Shown: positions 1 to 9,901, numbered from the stretch's first letter. The stretch: DNA of 64,000 nucleotides from Microbacterium sp. VKM Ac-2923 (GCF_022815605.1 NZ_JALGRP010000001.1:343715-407714); one strand, 5' to 3'. Notes: generated from the sequence alone by a model not told the origin. Numbers and translations are program-made.

Positions 1-209
1 GAGAGCATGGCCTTGCAGTCCGCGGGAAGACGCACCTCGGTGGGCGCCCGTGAAAAGGTCGGGATGTTCGACGGGGTGGGCGACGTCGAGATCGGGGCCG
101 AGGTGGCAGGAGCCGCCTCTTCAGCGGCGGGGGCGCACGCGGTCAGCACGAGCACGGCAGCACCGATGAGCGCCGCGGGAACGGCGGGGCGGAGCGGGCG
201 ACGGGGCAT
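1..209 (-). CDS. Lipoprotein, N-terminal fragment (runs off left edge)
   Basis: The reading frame starts at an ATG (complement of 207-209) and stays open to the left edge, so only the first 69 residues are visible. It begins with basic residues (MPRRPLRP), a hydrophobic stretch and the lipobox LTAC near residues 22-25, which predicts lipidation and anchoring on the outer face of the membrane. After the cysteine comes an Ala/Pro/Thr/Ser-rich linker, typical of actinobacterial lipoproteins. The functional domain lies outside the window, so no function can be given. The gene is divergent from the next one, separated by about 120 bases. Confidence 0.8.
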   Translation of the reverse strand, partial: MPRRPLRPAVPAALIGAAVLVLTACAPAAEEAAPATSAPISTSPTPSNIPTFSRAPTEVRLPADCKAML

Positions 210-328
210 GGGATTACCCTAAGCCGACGTTCCGACACGGTCGAGACGCACTTCCGTCGGCACGCCTACGCGATGGGTCGCCCCCGGCGGGATAGCCTGG
301 CGCCGCAATCACCGCGTGAGGAGAACCC

Positions 329-1462
329 ATGAGCGACAACACGTCGGGCCGCGACCCCGTCGCTGCGCCGAAGGATCAGTACGGTGACCCCGTCACCGCC
401 TCGACGGATTCGTACGGCGACCCCGTCGTCGAACCGACGGAGAACGAGCACGACGTCGTCGGTCGAGCCCACGAGGGTCTCGCCGATGCCGAAGCCGCCC
501 GTCGCGACGCCGTCGACCCGCAGGTGGCCGAGGCCGCGTGGGGTGAGCGGGAGCAGCGCGAGCGCGAAGATTCCGCCGCGCTCGCCGATCGCCGCGACCA
601 CACGGCGCCCGTCGTGCACGACGCCTCGCCGGTCGAGCCGCAGACCGCGCCGGCGGCTGCGCCTGCGTCGTCGGTCGATCTCGACGACGAGGACGCCCGC
701 TGGGCCGCCTACGCCGCCTCCGCCGAGCCCGCGCAGCAGGGCACGTCGACCGCGCGACACGACGACGACGCCCGCACCACGGTGTCGCCGGTCGCCGAGA
801 CGGCCGTGGTGGCCGGAACGGGAGCCGCGGTCGCCGGCGCCGGTGCCGCGACGACGTCCGCTTCCGACGAGCCGACCCGGGCTTACGGCGGCCCGCAGCC
901 CATCTTCGTGCAGGCGCCGGAGGCCCCGCGCCCGCGCGGCAACCGCGGGGCCGCCGGCGCGATCGGCCTGCTCGCGGCGCTGGCCTTCGCCGTGCTCTAC
1001 CTCGCCGCGATCCTCGGCCTGCGCCTGCTCACCGACGGACTGCAGGTCGCCGACCTCGGCACCGCGGCCCTCTCGGCTCTCGGCACCTGGGGCTTGTGGG
1101 TTCCCACGGTCGCGTTCTACCTGGGCTTCTGGTTCCTCGGTGCGCTGATCAACCGCGGCCGCTGGGGTCACTGGGTGGTGTGGGGCTTGATCGTCGGCGT
1201 CGTCGCGTGGGCGGGGCACCTCCTCGGAGTCCTCCTGGCCGCACCGTTCTGGATGATCGACGCGCGCGAATCCGTCGATCTTCTGCTGGCGAACGTGCTC
1301 GCTCCGCTCGCGATCGTCGCCTTCGTCCTCGGCCGGGAGCTCACGATCTGGTTCGGCGCGTGGGTGTCGGCTCGCGGTCGCCGCATGACGGAGCTCAACG
1401 CCGAAGCGCAGCGCGAGTACGAGCGCACCCTCGAGGCCGGCCCGCAGCTGTCGCAGCGCTGA
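329..1462 (+). CDS. Membrane protein with long acidic disordered N-terminus
   Basis: 377 residues. The start ATG follows GTGAGGAG (316-323), a good ribosome binding site. Residues 1 to about 205 are hydrophilic and rich in Asp, Glu, Ala and Arg, with a YGDPV pentapeptide repeated near residues 20 and 32. From about residue 210 there are four hydrophobic segments consistent with four transmembrane helices, followed by a charged C-terminal tail. I do not recognise a named family. A disordered cytoplasmic tail fused to a small helical membrane bundle suggests a scaffold or envelope-associated role, but that is only inference. The next gene starts 10 bases downstream, so the two are probably co-transcribed. 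A TAGCCT box at 293-298 may be its -10. Confidence 0.75.
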   Translation: MSDNTSGRDPVAAPKDQYGDPVTASTDSYGDPVVEPTENEHDVVGRAHEGLADAEAARRDAVDPQVAEAAWGEREQREREDSAALADRRDHTAPVVHDASPVEPQTAPAAAPASSVDLDDEDARWAAYAASAEPAQQGTSTARHDDDARTTVSPVAETAVVAGTGAAVAGAGAATTSASDEPTRAYGGPQPIFVQAPEAPRPRGNRGAAGAIGLLAALAFAVLYLAAILGLRLLTDGLQVADLGTAALSALGTWGLWVPTVAFYLGFWFLGALINRGRWGHWVVWGLIVGVVAWAGHLLGVLLAAPFWMIDARESVDLLLANVLAPLAIVAFVLGRELTIWFGAWVSARGRRMTELNAEAQREYERTLEAGPQLSQR

Positions 1463-1472
1463 GCCGGATGCC

Positions 1473-1955
1473 ATGACGAATGAGCCGCGACCGGCGGGGG
1501 TGACCCCGCCGGTCGCGGCCGTTTTCGCCTCCGTCGTCTTCATCGCGCTGTCGATCGCCGCGCTGGGGGTGGCCAGCCTCGTTCTGGATGCCGACGTCAT
1601 CCCCGTGCGGGGCCTCGGCGCCGTGCCCGGTGTGATCGGACAACTGGCGGCCCTCGGCTGCTTCGCCGGTGTTCTCCTGTGGGGGCTGCGCGCGCGTCCG
1701 CCGTCCTACCTCACTGCCGTCCCCTGCGCCGTCGGCGCGTACGTGGGCGAGGTGGTCGGTGTCGTGGTCGGCGCGCTGATCAGCGGCGCCGACCCGGCCC
1801 GTGGTGTCGCCGCCGCGGGCAGCGTCGCCCTGGGATTCGCCGGTCCCGTGGTGGCGGCGGCGGGCCTGGTGGCCGCGCTGTTCGGGGTGCTGCTCCTTCG
1901 CGCGCGGACGAACGGACCGCGGTGGGGCTGGGAAGACGACGACGACGCTCCGTGA
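1473..1955 (+). CDS. Small integral membrane protein, four predicted helices
   Basis: 160 residues beginning MTNEPRPAG. Almost the whole chain is hydrophobic, with about four membrane-spanning segments rich in Ala, Val, Gly and Leu, and an acidic end (EDDDDAP). It follows the preceding membrane protein by 10 bases, so the pair is likely one transcription unit. No catalytic motif is visible. I do not recognise the family. Codon use is like its neighbours. Confidence 0.75.
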   Translation: MTNEPRPAGVTPPVAAVFASVVFIALSIAALGVASLVLDADVIPVRGLGAVPGVIGQLAALGCFAGVLLWGLRARPPSYLTAVPCAVGAYVGEVVGVVVGALISGADPARGVAAAGSVALGFAGPVVAAAGLVAALFGVLLLRARTNGPRWGWEDDDDAP

Positions 1956-2059
1956 TGCCGTGCACCTCCTCGGCGCCTCGCTGCCTCGGCATCCCGGCCC
2001 GCGAGTACGTGTGACGCGCGGGCACCCGTGGCATCCGCGTCCTTCCGGGCGTGTCGGGC

Positions 2060-2065
2060 TAGCGT
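2060..2065 (+). promoter_or_regulatory. Candidate -10 box (TAGCGT) for a leaderless transcript
   Basis: TAGCGT lies seven bases upstream of the GTG at 2073. This is the spacing expected when transcription starts at or next to the start codon. The AGGGAGG between them is too close to the GTG to act as a normal ribosome binding site. Confidence 0.4.
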
Positions 2066-2072
2066 AGGGAGG

Positions 2073-2735
2073 GTGGAGCGGTCGCTCGAAAGCCAGGTCG
2101 GTCAGGCAGTGGATGCCTGGCTGCGTTGGCTGCCCCGCTGGGAGCCGGCAAACCACCGGGGGCGCGTCGCGCCGTGCCGCCGGTGCTTCGGATCGCCGGT
2201 GCTTTCTGCCGCGGGGCTGGGCTCGGATGTGCCGCACGGCGTCCAGCATGGCCTCTCCACGCGCGTGAAGGGGATCGTCGATCACGCGGTCGCCGACTAC
2301 ACCGCCCGCAACCTCCCGATGCTGCAGACCGAGCTCGACCAGCAGTCGGAGCGCAACCGACGCCGTTCGTACCGTCCCGCCGAGGGACTCGAGCCCGAGT
2401 TCGAGGGGATGCCGCTCGACCCCGACCCCGAGCCCGGTTCGCCGTTCCTGTTCACCCTGTCGGGCCTCGCCGCCGAAGAGGATGCCGCGATCCCCGCCCT
2501 TCCGGCGCTGTCGGACGCCGCCAAGGCGGCGCTGCGTCAGGAAGTCGGCCTCGCCGACGACTACGCGAACATGGTCGGTCGCGAGGTGTGTTCGATTCTG
2601 CTGCACCACCGCCTGCGTATCCAAGCCGCCGTGGCGGAGTACGTCGAGCCGCAGATCGCGGCCCTGCTCGACGACCTCACGCGCTCGCTGGACGCGCCGT
2701 TCGATTCGCGGGAGTCCGAGCCCCCCGCATCCTGA
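2073..2735 (+). CDS. Uncharacterised cytosolic protein
   Basis: 220 residues from the GTG at 2073, chosen because a -10-like TAGCGT sits just upstream; an in-frame ATG exists at 2028 but lies upstream of that box. The N-terminus has Trp-rich segments (WLRWLPRW) and a CRRC pair near residue 35. The middle is proline and acid rich (residues about 100-130), and the C-terminal half is predicted helical. No signal peptide or membrane segment is visible. I do not recognise the family. It sits just before the kinase operon in the same direction, about 100 bases from the kinase start. Confidence 0.6.
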   Translation: MERSLESQVGQAVDAWLRWLPRWEPANHRGRVAPCRRCFGSPVLSAAGLGSDVPHGVQHGLSTRVKGIVDHAVADYTARNLPMLQTELDQQSERNRRRSYRPAEGLEPEFEGMPLDPDPEPGSPFLFTLSGLAAEEDAAIPALPALSDAAKAALRQEVGLADDYANMVGREVCSILLHHRLRIQAAVAEYVEPQIAALLDDLTRSLDAPFDSRESEPPAS

Positions 2736-2773
2736 CCACCTGTGCACAAGCGGACGGCGCGATCATGCTGTTT

Positions 2774-2782
2774 TGTTAGCAT
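2774..2782 (+). promoter_or_regulatory. Extended -10 promoter for the kinase/FN3/FHA operon
   Basis: TGTTAGCAT reads as an extended -10 element: TG, one base, then TAGCAT at 2777-2782. Transcription would begin near 2789 and leave a leader of about 45 bases before the kinase start codon. A convincing -35 is not visible, as is common with extended -10 promoters. It is the only clear promoter-like site before the seven-gene operon. Confidence 0.5.
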
Positions 2783-2834
2783 CGACGGGTCGTTCGCCGG
2801 TGGTGTCGCGGACGCAGCGTCCGGAGGGAGCTCG

Positions 2835-3971
2835 ATGCCGCAGCGACTCCCTTCGTCGCCGCCCATCCTGCCCGGGCTCGCGTACATCCGTCCCCTCGGT
2901 TCGGGTGGCTTCGCCGACGTCTTCCTCTACGGCCAGGACATGCCGCGCCGCGATGTCGCCGTCAAGGTGCTGCCCAGCGACGTGCGCGACGCCGACTTGC
3001 TGCGCATGTTCAACGCCGAGGCCGACGTCCTCGCCCACCTGTCGGCACATCCCTCGATCGTCACCGTCTATCAGGCGGGGATCTCCGCCGACGGCAGGCC
3101 GTACATCGTCATGGAGTACTGCCCGGGATCGCTCGCGCAGCGCTTCCGGGTGGAGCGGATGCCGCTGGCTGAGGTGCTGTCGATCGGCGTGCGCATGTCG
3201 GGGGCTCTCGAGTCCGCGCATCACGCGGGCCTCATCCACCGCGACGTGAAACCCAGCAACATCCTCGTCACCACCTTCGGCGCGCCGGTCCTCGCCGACT
3301 TCGGCATCTCGTCGTCGCTGGTGCGGCAGGGGGCCGACGAGATGATGGCGATGTCGGTGCCGTGGAGCGCGCCCGAGGTCGTCGCCGAGCAGACCGCGGG
3401 TACCGTCGCGAGCGAGGTGTGGAGCCTCGGCGCGACCGTCTACTCCTTGCTGGCGGGGCACAGCCCCTTCGAACGTCGGGAGAAGGGCCAGAACTCCCGC
3501 GAACAGTTGCGGCGGCGGATCGCCCGCGCCTCGTACACCGACGTCGCCCGCGCCGATGTCCCGGCGGCGCTCCAGCAGGTGCTCGCGCAATCGATGTCGC
3601 GCAATCCCTCGGCTCGCCACGCCAGTGCCCTCGCATTCGGCGAAGCCCTGCAGACGGTGCAGGTCGACATGGGCCTTCCCGCGACGCCCCTCGAAGTGCC
3701 GGCCGCCGAGTGGGCTCCGGCGGCGCGCACGGTCGACTTCGCCGACCCGACGCTGCGCGGACCGGCTCGCTCGCACATCGAACGCGAGGGCTCGCGGAAG
3801 CACCGCGCGTCGTCGGGGGTCGCCGGCTACGCCCGTGACGAAGACACCGACATCTCCGCGCCCGCCCCGCGGACGTTCCACCCGCTGCCCTGGGTGCTCG
3901 CCACGGCGACTGCAGTCACGACGGCGGCCGTGGTGGTGGCGGCCCTGTACGCCACGGGCGTGCTCCGGTGA
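2835..3971 (+). CDS. Membrane-anchored Ser/Thr protein kinase
   Basis: 378 residues. The ATG at 2835 follows GGAGGG (2823-2828). The Hanks-type kinase core is complete: glycine loop GSGGFADV (22-29), catalytic Lys44 in VAVKVL, catalytic loop HRDVKPSN (135-142), DFG (155-157) and an APE motif. After the kinase domain (to about 280) comes a hydrophilic linker, then one transmembrane helix at about 351-375 that ends only a few residues from the C-terminus. There is therefore no extracellular sensor such as the PASTA repeats of PknB. It heads an operon with MoxR, DUF58, transglutaminase and FHA genes, matching the pkb2 position of the bifidobacterial PFNA cluster. The stop overlaps the next start (GTGA). 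Confidence 0.92.
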   Translation: MPQRLPSSPPILPGLAYIRPLGSGGFADVFLYGQDMPRRDVAVKVLPSDVRDADLLRMFNAEADVLAHLSAHPSIVTVYQAGISADGRPYIVMEYCPGSLAQRFRVERMPLAEVLSIGVRMSGALESAHHAGLIHRDVKPSNILVTTFGAPVLADFGISSSLVRQGADEMMAMSVPWSAPEVVAEQTAGTVASEVWSLGATVYSLLAGHSPFERREKGQNSREQLRRRIARASYTDVARADVPAALQQVLAQSMSRNPSARHASALAFGEALQTVQVDMGLPATPLEVPAAEWAPAARTVDFADPTLRGPARSHIEREGSRKHRASSGVAGYARDEDTDISAPAPRTFHPLPWVLATATAVTTAAVVVAALYATGVLR

Positions 3972-6900
3972 AGCGCGGTACGCTCGCGGGCCTCACGGCC
4001 GCCGCGGTGTCGGCGGCTCTGGTGGTGACGGCGAGTATCGTCTGGCCGGGACTGGACGCGCAGCAGACGCCCGAGGTCGACACCTCCGTCTGGGCGCTGC
4101 AGACTGGCGACGGCCAGCGCTACGCGCGGGTGAACACCGCCGTCGGAGAACTCGACACCGTCCGCACCGCGGGCAACCCCACCCAGGTCGCGCAGTCGGG
4201 CGACGGTGCCTATCTGTTCACCGACAGCTTCAGCAAGCTCACGCGCATCGACGAGGCTCTGCCTGTCGATCTGCAAGAGGAACAGCTGCAGGCCGCTCCC
4301 GATACCCCGCCGGGAACCACCTCCGTGGTCACGGCGGGGGACTACGTCGTCTACCGCACAGATGTCGGGACGCTCTTCGCCGGACGGTTGAGTCGCGCCG
4401 GTCAGGCGGCCGTCGAGCTCGACCCCTTCGAGGTCGCCGATGACGACGACGCGGCCGCGTACACGGCGGACGCCCTGGCGTTGGACGACCGGGGGATGCT
4501 CTTCGCCTATTCGTCGGCAGACGGATCGGTCCTCCGTTACGACATCGAGTCCGACGAGCTCCGAGGTCGGGACGCCCTCGACGTCGACGCCGCGTCGCCG
4601 GTGCTGTCGGCCGCCGGCGACACGTGGGTGCTCGTCGACGCCGAGGCCGGTCGTGTGTGGGTCCGCGGCGAGGACGCCGTCGACATCGAGACCGGCGACC
4701 AGGTGGTGATCGGCGACGCCGACGCCGACGCCCGCGCCGTCTACATCGCCGACGATCAATCCCTGTGGACCGTCCCCGCGGACGGCTCCGAGCCCCGGCG
4801 CGAGGTGGGTGGCGGCGGAAACGTCTTGGGTCAGCCCGCTCGACCCGTGTGGCACCAAGGGGTCGCCTATGCGGCGTGGCTGCTCCCGGGCGACGCCCGG
4901 GGCACTCTGTGGCGTTCCGACCAGGGCGAGACGGGTCTCGACTACGGCGGGGCGACCATGCCCGATCAGCGGCGCCCGACCTTCGTCGCGACCGACCATG
5001 CCGTCATCCTGAACGAGACGCGCACGGGGTGGGTGTGGACCGTTCCCGACGGCGCGTTGGTCGCGTCCAGTCAGAATTGGTCGCTGGATGACCGAACAGA
5101 GCAGACGGCCGTGCAGAGCGACGAGCAACTCAGCGTCGTGCTCGACCCGAAGCCGCCCATCGCTGAGCCGGACTCCTTCGGCGTGCGCCCCGGGCGGCTC
5201 GTGACGCTCCCCGTCCTGCTGAACGACCACGACCCCAACGAAGACGTGTTGAGCATCGTGAGTGAGAGCGTGACGGGCCTCGACCCCGGCTTCGGGACCC
5301 TCGCGCTCACCGATTCCGGCCAGCGGCTCGCGGTGCGCGTTTCGCCGACCGCCACGGGCAGCGCGACGTTCTCCTACGCGGTGACGGACGGCACCACCGC
5401 CGACGGTCTCACCTCCGCTCCCACCACGGTCACGGTGGCGGTGTCGCCCGCCGACAGCAACGCGGCGCCGGTGTGGTGCGGGGTCGCCGCCTGCCTGCAG
5501 CCGTGGCCCACCCCCGAGGTCGCCCGCGGCGGCACCATCACCGTTCCCGTCCTGGCCGGCTGGATCGACCCCGACGGCGATCCGCTCCTCCTCCTCTCCG
5601 TCGACAATCCGGGGGGTGTGGGCACGGTCGCCGCGACGCCGGGCGGCGACGTCGTGTACCAGCACGCCGACGACGGATCCGGCGGTGAGCAGAACATCGA
5701 GCTCGAGGTCGTCGTCGCCGACACCCGCGGCGCGACCACCACCAAGCCCCTCCTCGTCCGCGTCGCGCCCGACCCGGGCCTCTCGGTGCAGTCGTTCGCC
5801 GTCATCGACACCGTGGGCTCCTCCGTCTCGGTCGACGTCGGCCCGCGCGTGACCGGAACCGCCGGGGACGTGACATTGACCTCCGTCCGCGTCCTCGACG
5901 GCGCCGACGCGACCGCCACCGTCCTCGGCGGCAGCACCGCTTTCGAGGTGACCGCGGCGCAACCGGGCGTCTACCGTGTTGATTTCACCGTCAACGGCGG
6001 AGGTCGTGACGCGAACGGGACCGCCCGCGTCACGATGCTGCCGGCGGACGCTCCGGCGCAGCTGTCGACCTCGCCGGTGGTGGCCTTCGTCCGCCCCCAA
6101 GAAGACGCGACCCTCGACGTCTTCCGCGCCGTGTCGAACCCGACCGGGCGGGTCCTGCTGTTGAGCGAGGTGGAGGCCAGCGCCGAGGAAGGTGCGTCCC
6201 TCACCGTCGACACGGTGGGGCAGAACGACCTCCGCGTCTCGGGCAGCACGGCCGACGGCGCCGCCGGACTCCTCGGGACGGTGGGCTACACGGTGAGCGA
6301 CGGTACCGACGACGAGGGCTCGCGTGTGGCGGGGGAGGCCACGGTCTACCTGCTGCCCCCGGCGCCGGAGATCGCTCCGATCGCCGTCGACGACACGGTG
6401 ACCGTGCGCGCCGGAGCGCAGATCGACATTCCCGTTCTCGACAATGACATCTCCCCCGCGGGCGGACGTCCCACGCTCGATCCGTCGAGCGTCCAGGCCA
6501 CCCCCGCGGCGGACGCTCTCGCCTTCGCCTCCGGCGGTGTGCTCCGCTACTTGGCTCCGACGACCCCGGGGGCCTACGAGGTGACCTACCGGGTGACGAC
6601 GGCCGGGACGCCGTCGCTGTGGGACCAGGCGACGGTGCGCGTCACCGTGCTCGGCGAGGACGCCAATCGGGCGCCTCTTCCCGACACCCTGGAGGGGCGC
6701 GTTCTCAGCGGGGGCACGACCTCGATCGACTTCGCGGCCTTCGGGATCGACCCGGATGGCGACGCCGTGACACTCGACCGCGTCGTGGCGCAGCCGGACC
6801 GCGGGACGGCATCGGTGTCGCCCGACGGGACGTCGATCCTGTACTCCTCGATCCCCGGCGATCGCGGCCAGGTGTCGTTCCGCTACCGGGTGTCCGACTC

Positions 6901-9900
6901 GGCGAACGCCACGGGCGAGGGGTCGGTCCGCATCGGCGTGCTGGATGCCGAGGCCAACCCCAGCCCCATCACCTTCACCGAATACGTGCAGGTGCAGGCG
7001 GATGCGGATCGCACCGTCCGGGTCAGCCCTCTGGCCAACGACATCGATCCCACGCAGGGTCGGCTCACGCTGACCGGCGTACGGCCGGATCTGCCCGAGA
7101 CCCTCATCGACGGCAGTGACAATCCAGAGTACGAGCGCCTCGAAGGGTTCGTCGTCGCGGTCTCCGACACCGCCGTGGTCCTTCGCGCGGGGGCGCAACC
7201 GGGCACCCTGTCGTTCCTTTACGACGTCGCATCCGAGTCCGGTAACACCGGCCGCGGTCTGATCGTGGTGAAGGTCGTGCGCGAGAACGTGCCCGATTAC
7301 CCCATCGTCACCGACACCGTGCTGACGGTCGAGAACCGCGACGACTTCGCCTCCGGTGTCGACGTCATCGCCGGACGAGCCACGTGGTCGGGCGGCGAGC
7401 TGGGCGATCTCGATGTGGAGCTCTGGGGCGAGCCGGCCGACGTCCGGATCGACGGGCGGCGGATCTCGGGCGCCCTGCCCGCCACGCGCCGCGTGATCCC
7501 CTTCGCCGTGACCGGGCGTGCGGGCGACACAGACGTCACGACCTATGCCTTCCTCCGGGTTCCCGGCGACGACGACCTCAGCCTGTCCCTGCGCCCGAAC
7601 GCGGCCCAGCGCGTCGACGAGCTCGCGTCCGTCTCGTTCGACATGGCATCCCTCGTCGCCCTTCCCCGCCGCGCGACGCTCGAGGTCGGCGCCGAGGTCA
7701 CCCCGACGGGCGTCCGCCCCGAAGCCCGATGCTCCCTCGCCGGCTCGGTCGTCACCTACGACGCGGGCAACGGGTCGCCGTGGACCGATGCGTGCCGTGT
7801 TCCCGTGCGGGTGGCCGGCAGCGAGGAGTGGACGGTGCTGTCGGTGCCCATCGGCGTCGTCGCCCGCGATCCTCAGCCCGAATTGCGTCCGGGCGCGCTC
7901 ACCGTGGGGCCGGGGGAGACGGCCACCTTCGACCTGCGCAACATGACGTCGTGGCAGCTCGGTCGCGAAGACGCGGGGGGCGTGCGCTACGCGCTGGAGT
8001 CCTCCGGCTCGGCCTTCGCGATATCGCTCGACGGGTCCACCGTGAGCGTGACGGGCGACGATCGAGCCCTGCCCGGGACCGAGAACGCCGCCATCGTCTC
8101 GATCACGAGCCACCGTGCGGTGGCACCGGCTCGTCTCGTGCTGCGCGTCGGGTCAGCGCCCTCCACCCTCCCGCAGGGGGGCACCACGTCGTCGCAGTGT
8201 TCGCAGGCGTCGGGGACGAGCTGCACCATCGATGTGATCGGCATCCCGGGCGAGGTCAATCCGCTTCCGGGCACGCCGCTGGAGGTCGTCGCCGTGAGCT
8301 CCGCGACCACGTGCACGGGCGTGAGCTTCGCGGTCGCCTCGCCGACGAGCATTGCGGCATCGTGGAACGGCGACACCCCCGGAGCGACCTGCACCGCGGC
8401 AGTGACTCTCCGTGATGCGCAGGGCAGGACGACCGCGTCCGTCCGTGACGCCCGCGTCACCCTCGACCTGCTCGGCTTCCCCCGTCCGCCCGCGAGCGTG
8501 CGGCAGACGGCGTTCGCCGACGGCTCCCTCACGTTGCGCGTCGACCCGGGTGAGGCCGGGCGCGCCTACCCGGGTCTGTCCGGCTTCACCGTGCGCACGG
8601 GAGGAGCGACCGTCGGACGGTGCGCCGCCGACGGATCGTGCCCGCCCATCGCCGCGCCCAACGGAGAACAGCGCGAGTACGTGGTGACCGCCGTCAATGC
8701 CGTGGGGGAGTCCCGGGGCGCGGTGCGCACGACCGGGTGGGCGTATCGGCCGCCGGCGCAGCCGCGCGAGCTGGCGTTCACTCCGACGCAGACCAGTGGC
8801 GAGGGGAAAGTCGCCGATCTGGTCGTCAGCGGCGTGGACGGGTCCGAGACGGGGTCGCTCGAGATCTCCAGCCCCGTCGGCGAGACCGTTCGCGTCGACG
8901 TCGGGCGCAACCAGGATGTGGTGCAAGTGCGCCGGTTCGTGGTCGGCTCCAATGACGCCACTTCCGTCACCGTCCGACCGATCTCGCGGTTCACGCTTCC
9001 CCCGGGCCTCGGTGGAGCCGCGAACGGCAGCGAGCTCGTCGGGACCGCGCACGGAGTCGGTGCCCCGACCAATCCGATGCTGATCTTCACCTCGACGCCG
9101 GCGAGCGACGGCACCACCACCATCGTCGCCCGCGCGACCGCCGCGCAGAACGGCACCGACAGCGTGGTCGGCTTCGGCATCGTGCCCGAGGGGAGACGTT
9201 GCGTGCCGCGCGAAGACGGTGACACCGCCCAGTTCACCGAACGCTCGGGAGAGACATACCGTTACACGATGTGCGCCGAGTCGTTCTTCGGCGACCGCTC
9301 CTACGGCGTCACGAGTCGCACGGAGCAGGTGGGCGCGGTCCAGAGCACGAAAGCGCCGAAGGGCTACACGTTCACTGTCGGGTCCCGTCCCGGCGTCGAT
9401 CCCGAGAACCGTGTGGCGCGCTGGCGGATCGAGAGGATCAACGAGGGCGAAGCCCCGCCCCGCCGCAACGACACGCTGTACCAGGGATTCGACGACGAGC
9501 GAAGCTCGGTGTTCGACCGGGACCCCGAGATCAAGGTCCACTTCAGACACCAGGTCTGGGGCACCGAGTCGGAGCGCGGCGACGTGATGCCGGCCAGTGG
9601 CAGCGCCCCCTACCAGGTGCAGGCGACGTGGAGCCTCACGAGCTGCGAGGCCGGTGGGGTGCTCCTCGCCGAAGGTTCTTCGGTGGGCGACAGGGCGAAC
9701 GTCGTCTTCACGTACGGTGATGTCGTCTACCGGGACGCGGCCGGCGCGGAGATTGCGAAGTCTCCGGACAACCCCCAGCTCGTACCCGCCGGCGCCGTCA
9801 CCGTGGAGGGGATCAACGTCAGCGTGGATTGGTCGAAACAGGGGTGGAACCTCGATCCCGCCGCTGCGAAACTTTCGGGCTCCTGCCGACCAGCCCCCTG

Positions 9901-9901
9901 A
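3968..9901 (+). CDS. Giant Ig-like/fibronectin type III envelope protein
   Basis: 1977 residues, starting with a GTG that overlaps the kinase stop by four bases. Residues about 7-30 form a signal anchor. Residues about 40-390 contain repeated short beta-strand and GDG-type segments, resembling a propeller. From about 394 onward there are tandem Ig/cadherin-like modules marked by phrases such as VLLNDHDPNED and IPVLDNDISPAG (near 803) and DPDGD. Fibronectin type III-like modules follow at about 1504-1600 and beyond. Cysteine pairs near the C-terminus suggest disulfides. No LPxTG or C-terminal anchor is visible, so it is probably held by its N-terminal helix with the repeats outside. It corresponds in position to fn3 of the PFNA cluster. 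Individual domain borders are estimates. Confidence 0.88.
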   Translation: MKRGTLAGLTAAAVSAALVVTASIVWPGLDAQQTPEVDTSVWALQTGDGQRYARVNTAVGELDTVRTAGNPTQVAQSGDGAYLFTDSFSKLTRIDEALPVDLQEEQLQAAPDTPPGTTSVVTAGDYVVYRTDVGTLFAGRLSRAGQAAVELDPFEVADDDDAAAYTADALALDDRGMLFAYSSADGSVLRYDIESDELRGRDALDVDAASPVLSAAGDTWVLVDAEAGRVWVRGEDAVDIETGDQVVIGDADADARAVYIADDQSLWTVPADGSEPRREVGGGGNVLGQPARPVWHQGVAYAAWLLPGDARGTLWRSDQGETGLDYGGATMPDQRRPTFVATDHAVILNETRTGWVWTVPDGALVASSQNWSLDDRTEQTAVQSDEQLSVVLDPKPPIAEPDSFGVRPGRLVTLPVLLNDHDPNEDVLSIVSESVTGLDPGFGTLALTDSGQRLAVRVSPTATGSATFSYAVTDGTTADGLTSAPTTVTVAVSPADSNAAPVWCGVAACLQPWPTPEVARGGTITVPVLAGWIDPDGDPLLLLSVDNPGGVGTVAATPGGDVVYQHADDGSGGEQNIELEVVVADTRGATTTKPLLVRVAPDPGLSVQSFAVIDTVGSSVSVDVGPRVTGTAGDVTLTSVRVLDGADATATVLGGSTAFEVTAAQPGVYRVDFTVNGGGRDANGTARVTMLPADAPAQLSTSPVVAFVRPQEDATLDVFRAVSNPTGRVLLLSEVEASAEEGASLTVDTVGQNDLRVSGSTADGAAGLLGTVGYTVSDGTDDEGSRVAGEATVYLLPPAPEIAPIAVDDTVTVRAGAQIDIPVLDNDISPAGGRPTLDPSSVQATPAADALAFASGGVLRYLAPTTPGAYEVTYRVTTAGTPSLWDQATVRVTVLGEDANRAPLPDTLEGRVLSGGTTSIDFAAFGIDPDGDAVTLDRVVAQPDRGTASVSPDGTSILYSSIPGDRGQVSFRYRVSDSANATGEGSVRIGVLDAEANPSPITFTEYVQVQADADRTVRVSPLANDIDPTQGRLTLTGVRPDLPETLIDGSDNPEYERLEGFVVAVSDTAVVLRAGAQPGTLSFLYDVASESGNTGRGLIVVKVVRENVPDYPIVTDTVLTVENRDDFASGVDVIAGRATWSGGELGDLDVELWGEPADVRIDGRRISGALPATRRVIPFAVTGRAGDTDVTTYAFLRVPGDDDLSLSLRPNAAQRVDELASVSFDMASLVALPRRATLEVGAEVTPTGVRPEARCSLAGSVVTYDAGNGSPWTDACRVPVRVAGSEEWTVLSVPIGVVARDPQPELRPGALTVGPGETATFDLRNMTSWQLGREDAGGVRYALESSGSAFAISLDGSTVSVTGDDRALPGTENAAIVSITSHRAVAPARLVLRVGSAPSTLPQGGTTSSQCSQASGTSCTIDVIGIPGEVNPLPGTPLEVVAVSSATTCTGVSFAVASPTSIAASWNGDTPGATCTAAVTLRDAQGRTTASVRDARVTLDLLGFPRPPASVRQTAFADGSLTLRVDPGEAGRAYPGLSGFTVRTGGATVGRCAADGSCPPIAAPNGEQREYVVTAVNAVGESRGAVRTTGWAYRPPAQPRELAFTPTQTSGEGKVADLVVSGVDGSETGSLEISSPVGETVRVDVGRNQDVVQVRRFVVGSNDATSVTVRPISRFTLPPGLGGAANGSELVGTAHGVGAPTNPMLIFTSTPASDGTTTIVARATAAQNGTDSVVGFGIVPEGRRCVPREDGDTAQFTERSGETYRYTMCAESFFGDRSYGVTSRTEQVGAVQSTKAPKGYTFTVGSRPGVDPENRVARWRIERINEGEAPPRRNDTLYQGFDDERSSVFDRDPEIKVHFRHQVWGTESERGDVMPASGSAPYQVQATWSLTSCEAGGVLLAEGSSVGDRANVVFTYGDVVYRDAAGAEIAKSPDNPQLVPAGAVTVEGINVSVDWSKQGWNLDPAAAKLSGSCRPAP

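Noticed and set aside
3827..8113. A 1428-codon open frame antisense to the giant Ig-like gene
   Set aside because: Its product is Arg/Gly/His rich with no domain, and it is explained by the GC3 bias of the sense gene, which has clear modules.
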